Source: Methyloversatilis discipulorum
GTDB lineage: Bacteria; Pseudomonadota; Gammaproteobacteria; Burkholderiales; Rhodocyclaceae
Assembly: GCF_000385375.1 (NCBI RefSeq)
Contig: NZ_ARVV01000001.1
Span: 3,782,001-3,846,000, forward strand
DNA: 64,000 nucleotides
Direction: 5' to 3'
Shown here: positions 34,001 through 39,033 of the stretch, piece after piece
Numbering within the stretch: the first letter of the stretch is position 1
Layout of the letters: each line of letters begins with the position of its first letter
Notes under the pieces: generated by a model
The model's input: only the letters and a program-made list of their open reading frames with translations
What the model was told of the DNA's origin: nothing
Databases searched by the model: none
Program-made: the position numbers and the translations under genes

Positions 34001-37000
34001 ATGCCGGCGCCTTCAACATCGTCGGCAGCAATGTGCGGTTCAACGGCGGCGCGCACACCTTCGCCACCGGCTCCACGCTGAACGGCATCGCCAACTTCGG
34101 TGGCGCGACGGTCAATCTGTCCGGCGCCACAGTGGACGGTCAGCTCAATCTGCAAGGCGGCACGATCAACCAGGCGGCAGGCACGGCACTGAACGTCGAT
34201 GGCGCGATGCGCTGGGACGCCAGTGCGACGATCAGCGGTGGCACGCTGAATCTGCTGGCTGGATCCAGCACCACGTTGCGCGCCCACACGAACGGTGGTC
34301 ACCTGACGCTCAGCGGCGTCACCGTCAACAACATGGGCACCGTGAACTACGCCAGCGAAGGTCGCCAGCTGCTGATCAACGACGGCACGACCTTCAACAA
34401 CAGCGGTCGCTTCAACTTCACGACGGACGGCGACGTCACCGAAAACTCGGGCTTCGGCGGCAATTTCAACAACAGCGGAACGCTCGCCAAGACCGGCGGT
34501 TCGGGCAGCAGTGGTTTCGCCAGCTTCGTCCGCTTCAACAATCTCGACGGCGGGACGGTCGACTCGGGCACCGGCAGCCTGCTGCTGCAGACTGGCGGCA
34601 ACCACGCCGGCGTCTTCAACATCGTCGGCAGCAATGTGCGCTTCAACGCCGGCACGCACACCTTCGCCACCGGCGCCACGCTGAACGGCATCGCCAACTT
34701 CGGCGGCGCGACGGTCAATCTGTCCGGCGCCCGCATTCAGGGCGCATTGAATCTGTCGGGCGGCACGCTCAACCTGGCCCGGAACAGCGCGCTGGACATC
34801 GCCGGCACGATGAACTGGGACAGCGCCGCCAGCATATCCGGTGGCGGCGAACTGAATCTGCTGGCCGGCACGATCGCCACGCTGCGCGCGCACACCAACG
34901 GCGGCCACCTGACGCTGAGCGGCGTCACCGTCAACAACATGGGCACCGTGAACTACGCCAGCGAAGGTCGCCAGCTGCTGATCAACGACAGCACGACCTT
35001 CAACAACAGCGGTCGCTTCAACTTCACCACCGACGGCGACATCACCGAGAACTCGGGCTCCGGCGGCAACTTAAACAACAGCGGCACAATTGCCAAGACA
35101 AGCGGCACGGGTCGCAGCGGCTTCGCCAGTTTCGTCCGGCTGGTCGACCAGGGCGGGAGCTATCGCGCCGACAGCGGCACGCTCGACCTGTCCGCGCTCT
35201 CCACACTGAGCGGCCGGATGGACATCGCAGCGGGGGCGCGCATCGTTACCGGGGCCCTGAGCAACGGCGGCATCATCGCCGGCAACGGTACGCTGGACCT
35301 CGGCGGTGCGCTGCTGACCAACCGGGGCGTACTGCAGCCGGGCGGCGCCGGCACAGTCGGCACGCTGACCGTGATCGGCGGACTGCAGCAGGACGAGCTG
35401 GGCCGCATCGAAGCGGAATTCGCCGGCACGGCCGCCGGCCAGTACGACGTACTCGATGTGCGGGGCAATACATTGCTCGACGGCGTGCTGGCGATCCAGG
35501 CGATCAATGGCGCCCAACCGTCCCAGAGCATGGGGCTGGCGATGGTGACGGCCGGCGGCACGCTGGAGGCGTCGTCGCTGGCGCTGTCTGCACCCAGCGG
35601 CAACTATTCGCTGACACGGACCGCGTCGACGGTCCGCCTGGGCTTCACCAACTGCGCCATCGGCATCTGCTGGGACGGTGGGGCTGGCACGTCGAACTGG
35701 CTGGATGCGGCCAACTGGACCGGTGACGTGTTGCCCGGCCTGAACGATCTGGTGTTCATCAACCTCGCCGGCGGCGCCGACGTCGTGCTGAACGCGAACC
35801 CGGCCCTCACGCTGGCCGGTCTGACCATAGGCGACGCCAACGCACTGACGCTGACCGGTGGCACGCTGAACGCGCCGACCACGATCCTGAATGGCGGCAC
35901 CTTGTCGTTGACCGGGGGCACGCTGAACTTCGGCGCCGCACTGAACAACGCCGGTACGCTGAACTACGCCGGTGGCACGCTGACCGGAAATCTGTTCACC
36001 AACAACGGCACGCTGAACGTGCTGCCGGGCAGCAGCGGCAACCTGACGACGACACGGCTGAACAATACCGGCAGCATCGTCGTCGATGCCAACCGCACGG
36101 TCGAGTTCGGCAGCGGCGGCGGCATGATCTTCGCCAACGACGGCAACGTGCAGGTGCGCAGCGGCACGCTGTCGGTGCTCGCTCACGACACCGACCTGTC
36201 CGGTCCCGGCGCCGACAGCGGCGACTACACGGTCAACGCCGGTGCCACGCTGCGCTTCCGCGACGCCTTCCGCGACTTCGGTCCGGGTTCGTCGATCACC
36301 GGTGGCGGCGACGTCGAATTCACCGCTTTCTCCGGCGGCCTGTTCAACGTCAACGGCGTCTATTCGGTCGGCGGCACCACGCGCGTCAGCGGCAATACGC
36401 TGGTCAATTTCAACAGCAACGCCAGCTTCGGCACGCTTGATCTGGCCGGCAACATCGGCGGCACCGGCTCGCTGACCGTTGCCGAGAACCTCGTCTGGAC
36501 CTCGGGTTCGATCGGCGGCGCCGGCCGCAGTGTGATCGTCAATGGCGATGCGCTGCTGGACGGCGCATCGCTCAACCTCGCGGGTGCACGCCTGACGATC
36601 GCCGACAGCGGGCTGATCGATGCCGGCACCCGGCTCAACATGAGCAGCGGCGCGCAACTCATCGTCGCCAGCGGCGCGTCGCTCGGCGTGGGCAGCAACG
36701 CCGCGGTCGGTGGCAGCGGCAGTCTGGTGAACCGCGGCACGCTCGAAGGTACGGTGGGTGGTGGCAGCTCGAACATCGGCGTGCTGCTGTCGAACTTCGG
36801 TGAAGTCAGCGCCAGTTCGGGCAATCTGGGCCTGACTGGCGGCATCGCGAATACCGGTGCCGGCAGCTTCGTCATCGGTGCCGACGCGACGATGGAACTG
36901 GGCGGCGACCTGCCTCCGGACATCTTCGACCGCATCGGCGGCGCCGGCACGCTGAGCTTCTCTCCGACATCACAGCCGGTGATCAACCGCAGTTACGCCG

Positions 37001-37425
37001 CGCAGGGCGGCACGCCATTCAGCTTCAGTCTGCGCTCGGGCGCCGTGCTGACCGGTCTGCCGCAGAACGGCACGGTCAGTGGAGAAGCCGCCGGCTGGAT
37101 CTATACGGCGAACGCTGGCTTCAACGGCACCGACAGCGCCCGCTTCACGCTGAGCCTGGGCAGCGGCACTGCCGTGTTCAACATCAGTTTTGCCGTCACG
37201 TCGGAACCGGCCGTGACACAGCCGCAGGTGCAAGTGATCGCCACCACGCTGCTGCCGGAAGTGTTCCAGCCGCCGCGCATCGTGCTGCCGTCGACGCCGC
37301 CGCAAATCAGCGCGCCGATCAATGTCGCGAGCGTGGATGCACTGAGCGACATCGCCACCGCGTCGGGCCCGCAGTTCGACCAGCCGCTGCGCGACTTCCG
37401 CGCCAGCCGCCTGCAGTGCCGTTAA
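19081..37425 (+). CDS. Giant filamentous hemagglutinin-type adhesin (TpsA), 6114 aa
   Basis: A single open frame of 6114 residues. Residues 1-53 are an extended signal peptide (MNKGRYRLVFSDEHRSYVPV, then a basic/hydrophobic stretch ending VIA|NP). About 54-300 is the TPS domain with NPTGHQIVQGQ, RVVGQDPSQILGNL and INPNGVLFG, which directs export through TpsB. The rest is Gly/Ser/Thr/Asn-rich beta-helix: eight W-x-G-G repeats of about 500-560 bp (21.4-25.2 kb), a 320-bp near-identical pair, a HTNASGNS family (28.7-30.7 kb), and a 603-bp unit repeated 2.5 times (33.6-35.1 kb). Five Trp/Asn modules interrupt it, four with cysteine pairs. Near the end lies an Ig/cadherin-like segment and a C-terminal LQCR. 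The ATG follows GAGGCCGAA. Surface adhesin or biofilm matrix protein; ligand unknown. Confidence 0.92.
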   Translation: MNKGRYRLVFSDEHRSYVPVPEETCARGKNSGGRALRRLVAAMAAALPGLVIANPTGHQIVQGQVGIQAQGSTLNITASDRAIINWKQFSIQPGETTRFIQPHSTATVLNRVVGQDPSQILGNLIANGRVFLINPNGVLFGAGAKVDTAGLVASTLNISNEDFTAGRLKFNAEGAAGKLRNEGTLKTTGGPLLLIATDIENTGLITADNGDIVLAAGKSVEIADPHQPALRVRVEAGGEAINLGQLIARGGNVGMFGAALTQAGKISATGAHRTADGRIVLRGSKSVTLTAQSETTAKTADGAGGDIDIAAPEVKIEAGALVEASGTQGGRIDIAATQKASVDGTLRATGTLPVAAAPAPAPASTAEDIELPATGSGPAPVATTSEAAGKGGHIEVTADTVLVGGTATLDASGDTGGGSVLVGGDWQGANPQVRNAQVSWIGSGARLLADALFEGDGGKVVVWADQATAFHGNIWARGGERGGNGGQVEVSGKVALLYRGRTDTSAARGRNGVLLLDPLAMVIQGGSGDGSNDGSLTFNGGAPGTLTAEALGPTVIYESEIEEQSKTTDIILRAQRSVTVGTSQFSYTGSGNAAGETAGQLTLAEGSSLLIETRNLGAGEGGASAGIDLVTGGWHGAGLRIVTQGDGSITMQTGYSNGSAVGDQRADIILPVLQAAGGGILIRAGSSSTVDLRGSSYNSGAGIEIEAGTVTGGVTFNAADGTHIDGDYSASSGTLTFNGAASSISGRLTLAANLGGNSALTLGDLLWQGGQMLSGATTTLTGSGLIDNSAAYRYLDRRLDVTGQLEFANSAGYDLYVRDGGRLNISAGGSVGTASANGFLRLTASAGTATFSAESGASLSLGDGSTFNLSSDGAAGNLIAGSFTTTGNGVLLLAAGRINTGADTTISGSGSLRLANSGVIGGSHLLTVGTLFDWRGGSMDGSGSTVLSSNGLIDNSSAYRYLQRTLRIDGRLTLDNPTGYDLRIGNGGRLHIGSTGTLATGTTNGFIYMQAGTGGTATLSADAGGRIDVADGTLLTLRSDSSSGNQLSGSFDLDGAGVLHLDSGAFNVDGNATFGGDGLLRMSGGGAINGSGTLIIASDFDWRGGRFGGSGTTRLTGDAVIDNTSAYKYVSRRIEVSGNLTFGNSTGYDLRIENGGSLHLAAGGRLSTSSSGLIYMQAGSGGNAAFSAAAGSAITVGTGTTLTLRSDGNAGNTLGGQFVLDGDGALHIDSGVFTTSATSSFGGTGLLRISGGTTLSIDHASTISTQFRFEGGTLGGSGNLLISGPMTWAGGTLAGSGTTTVSGTAVIDNTSAYKYLSRRLVIAGNLEFGNSSGYYLQINNGGTLHLGATGRLFTTAASGLIYMAAGSGGTATFSADDGARLDAASGFDMTLRSDGNSGNRIAGSFELGGSGDLHLDSGVIGTGATTRFDGSGRLRLSGGATFNANHALTIDSAFRMEGGTLGGSGNVDIGGAFTWAGGTMTGSGTTTVGGNGTIDNTSAYKYLGRRLDVTGSLVFGNTSGYYLQLNNGGHLHVAAGGSLGTSASNGLIYLASGNGGSALFSADADGDIVLGAGTELTLRADGNVGNRLAGSFDLNGEGQLHLDSGMVSVDTDSAFTGDGRLLLSGGGTLAGSAVLSIASAFDWTGGGSMSGSGTTRLLRDVTLSGSGTRILNRTLEIAAGRTLAVGDGVTLQRSASNGGSGGIVALGLFTKSAGTGTAYVHYLDISGNLSASSGILSLTGNTQGTSLGNASFSTSGSGSLRLDSGLFTLTNGQVATVSAGSLELHGATLSTAGNASIVGSGTFRQVAGTLDGAGTLTIASGFDWTGGTMAGSGTTRLATSASLSGNATRTLNRTLEIAAGHTLNLGDDVLIQRSTSNGGSGGIVALGTVSKSAGSGVAYIRYLDLRGNFTAGSGVLSIYGNTAGSSIAGAVFSSTGSARVRADSGLLTLNSGESASIGSGLFELSGATLSTSGNSAINGSGLLSFTSGSINGVGTLSVNTGFDWSSGSMGGGGVTRLNGSSRFLTTSAKTLTRTLEIAGTARTTSATSALQIQDGGRVSVLASGEFEIAGGTGFTFSGSGRIDNAGLLRKTGTAAVTLAMPLTNSGTLRVEEGVLTASAFPVNAGTLDVFNGATLIAGALQNDGVVQGSGTINLGGATLTNAGTLRPGGNGAAGTLTLTGHYAQTASGVIEADVLGTLAAEQDHLVVSGNAALDGDLRLAPANGLSFGAQDRYTVLSCGADGCLSGTFDTVDSGTLGLTATSFSNAISFATGSIASTWIAQSSGFWDVASNWAGGFIPGAQNDVVIDQAGDLTVTVRNTSPASNFVVNSLYSNENIVISGSTLTLVDDSVINGRLTMSGGTLNIGTQLETGALTLSGGTIAGGRLITAGSGSAMSGGTLSALQLMLGSQLRATGGTLSNVTLSRLGSAADAGKVLIANNGDLNIVGALTLDNAEVTLASSGNSTFLRGTSGAWSIGGNGSILFGGSHNAVRAANYLGYGSGSYSLSIGAGVTVAGSNGGHIYFGNNGSNAGTISANTAGKEILVQSWATTDTWNNSGTLRANGGILTTADTWSSSGTLRLDSGILFLGGSFNTASFNTLVRPADADRGALNLVGTLNNANSTLLLNGATGALASGGTISGGVVRINNADGGALNTGYAGFSGSSFGGSNGAALANVTLANVAGVADSGRMTIANNGDLNIVGALTLDNAEVTLASSGNSTFLRGTSGAWSIGGNGSILFGGSHNAVRAANYLGYGSGSYSLSIGAGVTVAGSNGGHIYFGNNGSNAGTISANTAGKEISLNSWASTDVWTNTGTLRLAGGRFHAGDSFISTGLLRGAGTFDASGRTLTNTGTIFAEGGVLNLSGNLVLTQDSTLRIDIGGRTRGSEYGAVDVSGGLTFGGTLQATHVNGFTPGSTEAFRVLRFGSRVGSSQFASLDVPAGFGYGSYYGNGNFLLGVGSALTGINEWISNASGDWATGTNWSLGVAPNDPTQTVIADRVGVTPTITISSGDWSVGSLLSEENLTMSGGTLTVAGLTRVTGSLTLNGSSRLTAQGPLDLDLITLNSSSQFVANTAGHIASFVQNNGTSTFAGAGLAFDAIDIRGGTVNYNAALALPSSLLRVAGHTANLNADQGQTRIEVVSGTLNLNLSSLSSDVALSGGTLNVAGSTAASGDFDWTGGNIGGGGTFTLSGVLNVGGGSNSFGLNDTTLVHTNASGNSRIAKTGGYFYLSGTSELRNAAGAVLTVDTSGGNFGTYYSSGAGGTLHNQGTLNKTGSGALYIYNPTRLQQAGQLNLQQGSIIVQGGSGHLLSGNTALADGTALQLTGSHTSTISATARFSGDGQLLHESGTLTLADGARIDVAYTQASGTLSLTGSATMNDDFIWNSGTVRAADLATAGTLTLNGAFIQSGNTTVYLRDGLQMLHTNTAGDSRIANASSSGFNVENGAVFRNTGVLTLDTAGAGSIMYIDHDAGSGGRFENAGTLVKSGDGRVDFGSYGSLAFNQSGSFAVNAGTVEFGGTSIALGGSMAIADGARVLVRAGSTTTASGFAVNGNGVLAVGGGTLVLGHGTTVAADVELSSGTLSIGSANAAEVTGDLSWTGGTINGGGTLTQRGRFLQTGNTTVYLRDGTLLDHVNVSGDSRIANTSASGFNLENGAVFRNSGVLRLDVAGSSSVMYIDHDSGSAGSFVNTGTLIKSGSGRLDFGSFGLAALTQNGTLQIEQGRVTLGVISTTAPAHLLAGQHVIGANGSLEIVAAPGTTVTANAAAAATFSGSGPLMISGGTLMLADGLDLGITVRQSGGYLAGSGDNALTGRYEWTGGDVSGSGTLTVSGVLQLSGGNSFGLNGRSMVHTNASGNSSLYKPGGYFYLGGNATFTNAAGATLYIDTASNTNGGAWYQSGSAGSFVNAGTLVKQGNGTFNFWSPIRFVNTGSFTVAQGAVMADGFTNNPGVLQLLSGTSFSTSGSALTSTGTIAGHGTLIVGSTGLLNRGVVAPGGADTVGTLRITGQYVQGADGTLQIERGSAGTDALIVSGAATLGGTLAVTQLAGYQPAALQTDIVSANTLSGSFASVTLPSGYSTLTVGNRHVLSYAGAICGGVCWDGGAGTLLWTDAANWTTDLLPGTTDLVFIDLENGVNVQLTGGTHTIASLTTTVGNTLTLSGGALTLSGGTSGQAASALAGDLVIGGGSFTANAQTSIARLLLSAGSFGGSGAVTFTGAGSSWTGGDMVGSGSSIFAAGSTFEYAAGTRSSTRRVDVRQGATVRNASGSMTLTGGASNAGVIDVALGATVRYGGSASYLLDTTGQFDGGGRIEFIDSAMATAASTAPAIADGSFTVRVQDAARFTMTAPTSIANLELAGNGLVTAQAGFQAATVTQTGGTLTVNAASAIGRYNWNGGTFAGSGSATLTGQSSWTRGTLTGNLVIANGATLTLSTTGSDDVQGTSYKRFGAGSLSNFGTLAWQEGHIDVVGNARVDNAGLIAISGNYSFGDRSVGVGTLTLNNLASGTINKSGGGETSIGTLGIPGGTANYAVVTNNGRINVASGSLRFGIGYAGAPGGGSFTHNGEIDVFAGALLEFGGSLTHNGSTFIDSGATLRRIGGFTNAASGLLEGFGTLDVGAGNTLRNDGTLHVGDLFNNVYTHGTMRVTGNYVQGSGGRLLMAVGGNAAGEYDQLAVNGSATLGGALVVSEAPGYVRETVAIDLITTGAGVSNSFATVTLPDAGYATSIAGNALRLSYNALVCGGICWDGGAGTNLWTDAANWTGDVLPGVNDLVFIALGGGSSVLLNSGSHTIAGLNTSAGNHLTINGASLTLASLDSTLGGNLTLGGGARVTLGSDVAVDFGGALNWTSAATLAGGTLNLLGGSTATLNANTNGGHLTLSGITINNAGTVNYASEGRQLLINDGTTFNNSGRFNFTTDGDVTENSGFGGNFNNSGTVAKTGGSGNSAFTSFVRFNNLDGGTVDSGTGSLLLQTGGDHAGAFNIVGSNVRFNGGAHTFATGSTLNGIANFGGATVNLSGATVDGQLNLQGGTINQAAGTALNVDGAMRWDASATISGGTLNLLAGSSTTLRAHTNGGHLTLSGVTVNNMGTVNYASEGRQLLINDGTTFNNSGRFNFTTDGDVTENSGFGGNFNNSGTLAKTGGSGSSGFASFVRFNNLDGGTVDSGTGSLLLQTGGNHAGVFNIVGSNVRFNAGTHTFATGATLNGIANFGGATVNLSGARIQGALNLSGGTLNLARNSALDIAGTMNWDSAASISGGGELNLLAGTIATLRAHTNGGHLTLSGVTVNNMGTVNYASEGRQLLINDSTTFNNSGRFNFTTDGDITENSGSGGNLNNSGTIAKTSGTGRSGFASFVRLVDQGGSYRADSGTLDLSALSTLSGRMDIAAGARIVTGALSNGGIIAGNGTLDLGGALLTNRGVLQPGGAGTVGTLTVIGGLQQDELGRIEAEFAGTAAGQYDVLDVRGNTLLDGVLAIQAINGAQPSQSMGLAMVTAGGTLEASSLALSAPSGNYSLTRTASTVRLGFTNCAIGICWDGGAGTSNWLDAANWTGDVLPGLNDLVFINLAGGADVVLNANPALTLAGLTIGDANALTLTGGTLNAPTTILNGGTLSLTGGTLNFGAALNNAGTLNYAGGTLTGNLFTNNGTLNVLPGSSGNLTTTRLNNTGSIVVDANRTVEFGSGGGMIFANDGNVQVRSGTLSVLAHDTDLSGPGADSGDYTVNAGATLRFRDAFRDFGPGSSITGGGDVEFTAFSGGLFNVNGVYSVGGTTRVSGNTLVNFNSNASFGTLDLAGNIGGTGSLTVAENLVWTSGSIGGAGRSVIVNGDALLDGASLNLAGARLTIADSGLIDAGTRLNMSSGAQLIVASGASLGVGSNAAVGGSGSLVNRGTLEGTVGGGSSNIGVLLSNFGEVSASSGNLGLTGGIANTGAGSFVIGADATMELGGDLPPDIFDRIGGAGTLSFSPTSQPVINRSYAAQGGTPFSFSLRSGAVLTGLPQNGTVSGEAAGWIYTANAGFNGTDSARFTLSLGSGTAVFNISFAVTSEPAVTQPQVQVIATTLLPEVFQPPRIVLPSTPPQISAPINVASVDALSDIATASGPQFDQPLRDFRASRLQCR
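21373..25200 (+). repeat. Eight W-x-G-G repeats within the adhesin gene
   Basis: Units start near 21373, 21871, 22378, 22935, 23496, 24001, 24544 and 25084. Each opens with a (F/T)-x-W-x-G-G-x-M/L-x-G-S-G motif. The first five share a L/VIDN(T/S)SAYKYLxRR segment and a YDL/YYLxIxNGGxLH segment; the last three share a TLNRTLEIAAG-type segment. The period of about 500-560 bp equals 165-190 residues, several beta-helix turns. Confidence 0.8.
26386..26705 (+). repeat. 320-bp direct repeat, copy 1
   Basis: Codes for IANNGDLNIVGALTL...NTAGKEI. It is identical to 27154-27473 at 316 of 320 positions by my alignment; all four differences are silent. Offset 768 bp (256 codons), so the frame is kept. 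Confidence 0.95.
27154..27473 (+). repeat. 320-bp direct repeat, copy 2
   Basis: Partner of 26386-26705. Sequence diverges abruptly on both sides: copy 1 continues LVQSWATTD, copy 2 SLNSWASTD, so flanks are related but clearly older. Confidence 0.95.
33634..35130 (+). repeat. 603-bp repeat, two full units and one partial
   Basis: Units begin at 33634, 34237 and 34840. Each codes G-T-L-N-L-L-x-G, NGGHLTLSG, VNYASEGRQLLIND, FNFTTDGD and, in the full units, SFVRFNNLDGGTVDSGTGS. The third unit breaks off after about 290 bases. Conservation is high at DNA level across the first about 450 bases of each unit. Confidence 0.88.
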
Positions 37426-37436
37426 GGAGTCCGTCA

Positions 37437-38216
37437 ATGAACGCCCGCATTCCCAACCCCCGAATGCTCATGCTGGCAGCGGCATTCGTCGCCGCGCCGC
37501 TGGCTGCGCAGACCACGCCGACGCCGGCCGCCGGCCGCGTGAGCTATCTGTCCGGCACGATGTACGTGCAGACGGCCGACAACAAAACGCGCATCCTCGG
37601 TCGCGATTCGTCGATCTACAGCGGCGACGTCATCACCACCGAAAAGACCACGGTGGCGCGCATCGAATTCGGTGACGGCTCGTCGCTCGCGCTGAAGCCA
37701 CGCAGCCAGGTGAAGATCGACGGCTACGCCTTCGACGAGGCGAAGCCGGAAAAGGACAGCCTGCTGTACAGCCTGGTGAAAGGCGGCCTGCGTGCGGTAA
37801 CCGGCCTGATCGGCAAACGCAACCGCGAGGGCTATCGCGCGAGCACGGTCACCGCCACCATAGGCATACGCGGCACGCGCTTCGGCATGCTGCTGTGCGA
37901 CGAGAATACGAAGGACGATCCGGCCTGTCTCAAGGCGCTCGAAGAAGCGAAGGACGGCAAGTCGGGCGAGCCGGCGCTGGTGTTCGACGTCGAGGAGGGC
38001 AGTATCGAAGTGAAGAACGACGCCGGCAGCAAGACCTTCGACGTCGGTCAGGCCGGCGTCGTGTCGAGCAGCAAGTCGGCGCCGCAGCCGCTGCCCGAAA
38101 ATCCGGGTCTGAACGAGTCGCTGCCCTCGTCCACCGCGGCCCGTCCAGGTCCGGCCGGGATGAATGGCAGTACTGGCCTGGGCAGCGATTCAGACGCGTC
38201 CTGCACGGTGCAGTAA
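37437..38216 (+). CDS. FecR-domain exported protein linked to the adhesin
   Basis: 259 residues, ATG at 37437 with a TAAGGAGTCC ribosome site, only 11 bases after the adhesin stop. Signal peptide to about residue 30 (LMLAAAFVAAPLAAQ). A FecR-type beta domain spans about 40-170 (GRVSYLSGTMYVQ, IYSGDVITTEKTTVARIEFGD, GSSLALKPRSQVKI, TIGIRGTRFGMLLC). FecR domains of this exported type, unlike the anti-sigma FecR of E. coli, are often encoded beside TpsA adhesins or cell-surface proteins. Three cysteines (MLLCDEN, DPACLKAL, DASCTVQ). Probably periplasmic; may assist the adhesin. Function inferred from linkage only. Confidence 0.85.
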   Translation: MNARIPNPRMLMLAAAFVAAPLAAQTTPTPAAGRVSYLSGTMYVQTADNKTRILGRDSSIYSGDVITTEKTTVARIEFGDGSSLALKPRSQVKIDGYAFDEAKPEKDSLLYSLVKGGLRAVTGLIGKRNREGYRASTVTATIGIRGTRFGMLLCDENTKDDPACLKALEEAKDGKSGEPALVFDVEEGSIEVKNDAGSKTFDVGQAGVVSSSKSAPQPLPENPGLNESLPSSTAARPGPAGMNGSTGLGSDSDASCTVQ

Positions 38217-38231
38217 CGCGCACTTCTGAAA

Positions 38232-38256
38232 GAAAGGACGCCAGCGGCGCCCTTTC
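38232..38256. terminator. Stem-loop between the FecR gene and dsbC
   Basis: GAAAGG-A-CGCC AGC GGCG-C-CCTTTC, one mismatch, placed between convergent stops at 38216 and 38272. The T-run is short. Confidence 0.45.
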
Positions 38257-38271
38257 ACGCGTAAACGGACC

Positions 38272-38985
38272 TTACTTCACACCCGCCATGCGCTTTTCGA
38301 GTTGCGCCACCGGCACATAGCCGGGAATGCGCTCGCCATTGCTGAGGAAGATGGTCGGCGTGCCGCGCACGCGATACTTTTCACCCAGCGCAACCGACTT
38401 CTGCAGACCGGCGGTGTCACACGCGGCCGTTGCGGCGGCCGGCGCGACATTGGCCGTCATCCAGTCGCTCCACGCCTTCTGGCGGTCACCGGCACACCAG
38501 ATCGCTTCCGACTTCTTCTGCGAATCCGGGCCGAGCACCGGCGTCAGGAAGGTGTAGACGGTCACGTCGTTCAGCGTCAGCAGTTCCTTCGCCAGCTTCT
38601 TGCAGTAGCCGCAGTTCGGGTCTTCGAAAGTGGCGATGACGCGCTTGCCGTTGCCGCGCACCTGCTTGATCGCGACGTCCAGCGGCAGCTCGGCGAAGTT
38701 GATCGCCGACAGCTGGTTCACGCGGGCCTGGGTGATGTTCTGGCGCGTCTTCGCGTCGAGGATTTCGCCGAGGATGAGGTAGTTGGCCTTCTCGTCGGTG
38801 TAGAGAATTTCTCCGCCGACGCGCACTTCATACAGACCCAGATACGGCGTCTTGGTCACGCCTTCGACCTTGGCACCGGCGCCCAGCGTAGACTCGACTG
38901 CGGCCTTGATCGTGTCTTCCGGCCCCGCCCAGGCGGTTGATGCAGCCAGTGCGCACAGCAGCGCTGCGGTGTGCTTGATGGACAT
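38272..38985 (-). CDS. dsbC: Thiol:disulfide interchange protein DsbC
   Basis: 237 residues. Signal peptide MSIKHTAALLCALAASTAWA. N-terminal dimerisation domain about 21-85, then a thioredoxin fold with active site CGYC in FEDPNCGYCKKL (about residue 125), cis-Pro loop RGTPTIFLSNGERIPGYVP and a second structural cysteine pair (IWCAGD, AACDTAG). A periplasmic disulfide isomerase that repairs wrongly paired cysteines, kept reduced by DsbD. Stands alone on the minus strand, next to the cysteine-pair-bearing adhesin. Confidence 0.95.
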   Translation of the reverse strand: MSIKHTAALLCALAASTAWAGPEDTIKAAVESTLGAGAKVEGVTKTPYLGLYEVRVGGEILYTDEKANYLILGEILDAKTRQNITQARVNQLSAINFAELPLDVAIKQVRGNGKRVIATFEDPNCGYCKKLAKELLTLNDVTVYTFLTPVLGPDSQKKSEAIWCAGDRQKAWSDWMTANVAPAAATAACDTAGLQKSVALGEKYRVRGTPTIFLSNGERIPGYVPVAQLEKRMAGVK

Positions 38986-39033
38986 GTAGTTTCCTTGTGA
39001 GGGCGCGCATCGTTGCGCGCCGGTTGTGAGTAC

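Noticed and set aside
30013..34908. Minus-strand open frame of about 1630 codons opposite the adhesin
   Set aside because: It is an antisense shadow of a GC-rich repetitive gene; its composition (Ala/Gly/Val/Arg-rich, no motifs) follows the plus-strand repeats.
21373..35130. Repeat arrays as possible CRISPR or satellite DNA
   Set aside because: Repeats are in frame, coding, hundreds of bases long and continuous with the TpsA beta-helix; no short repeat-spacer structure.
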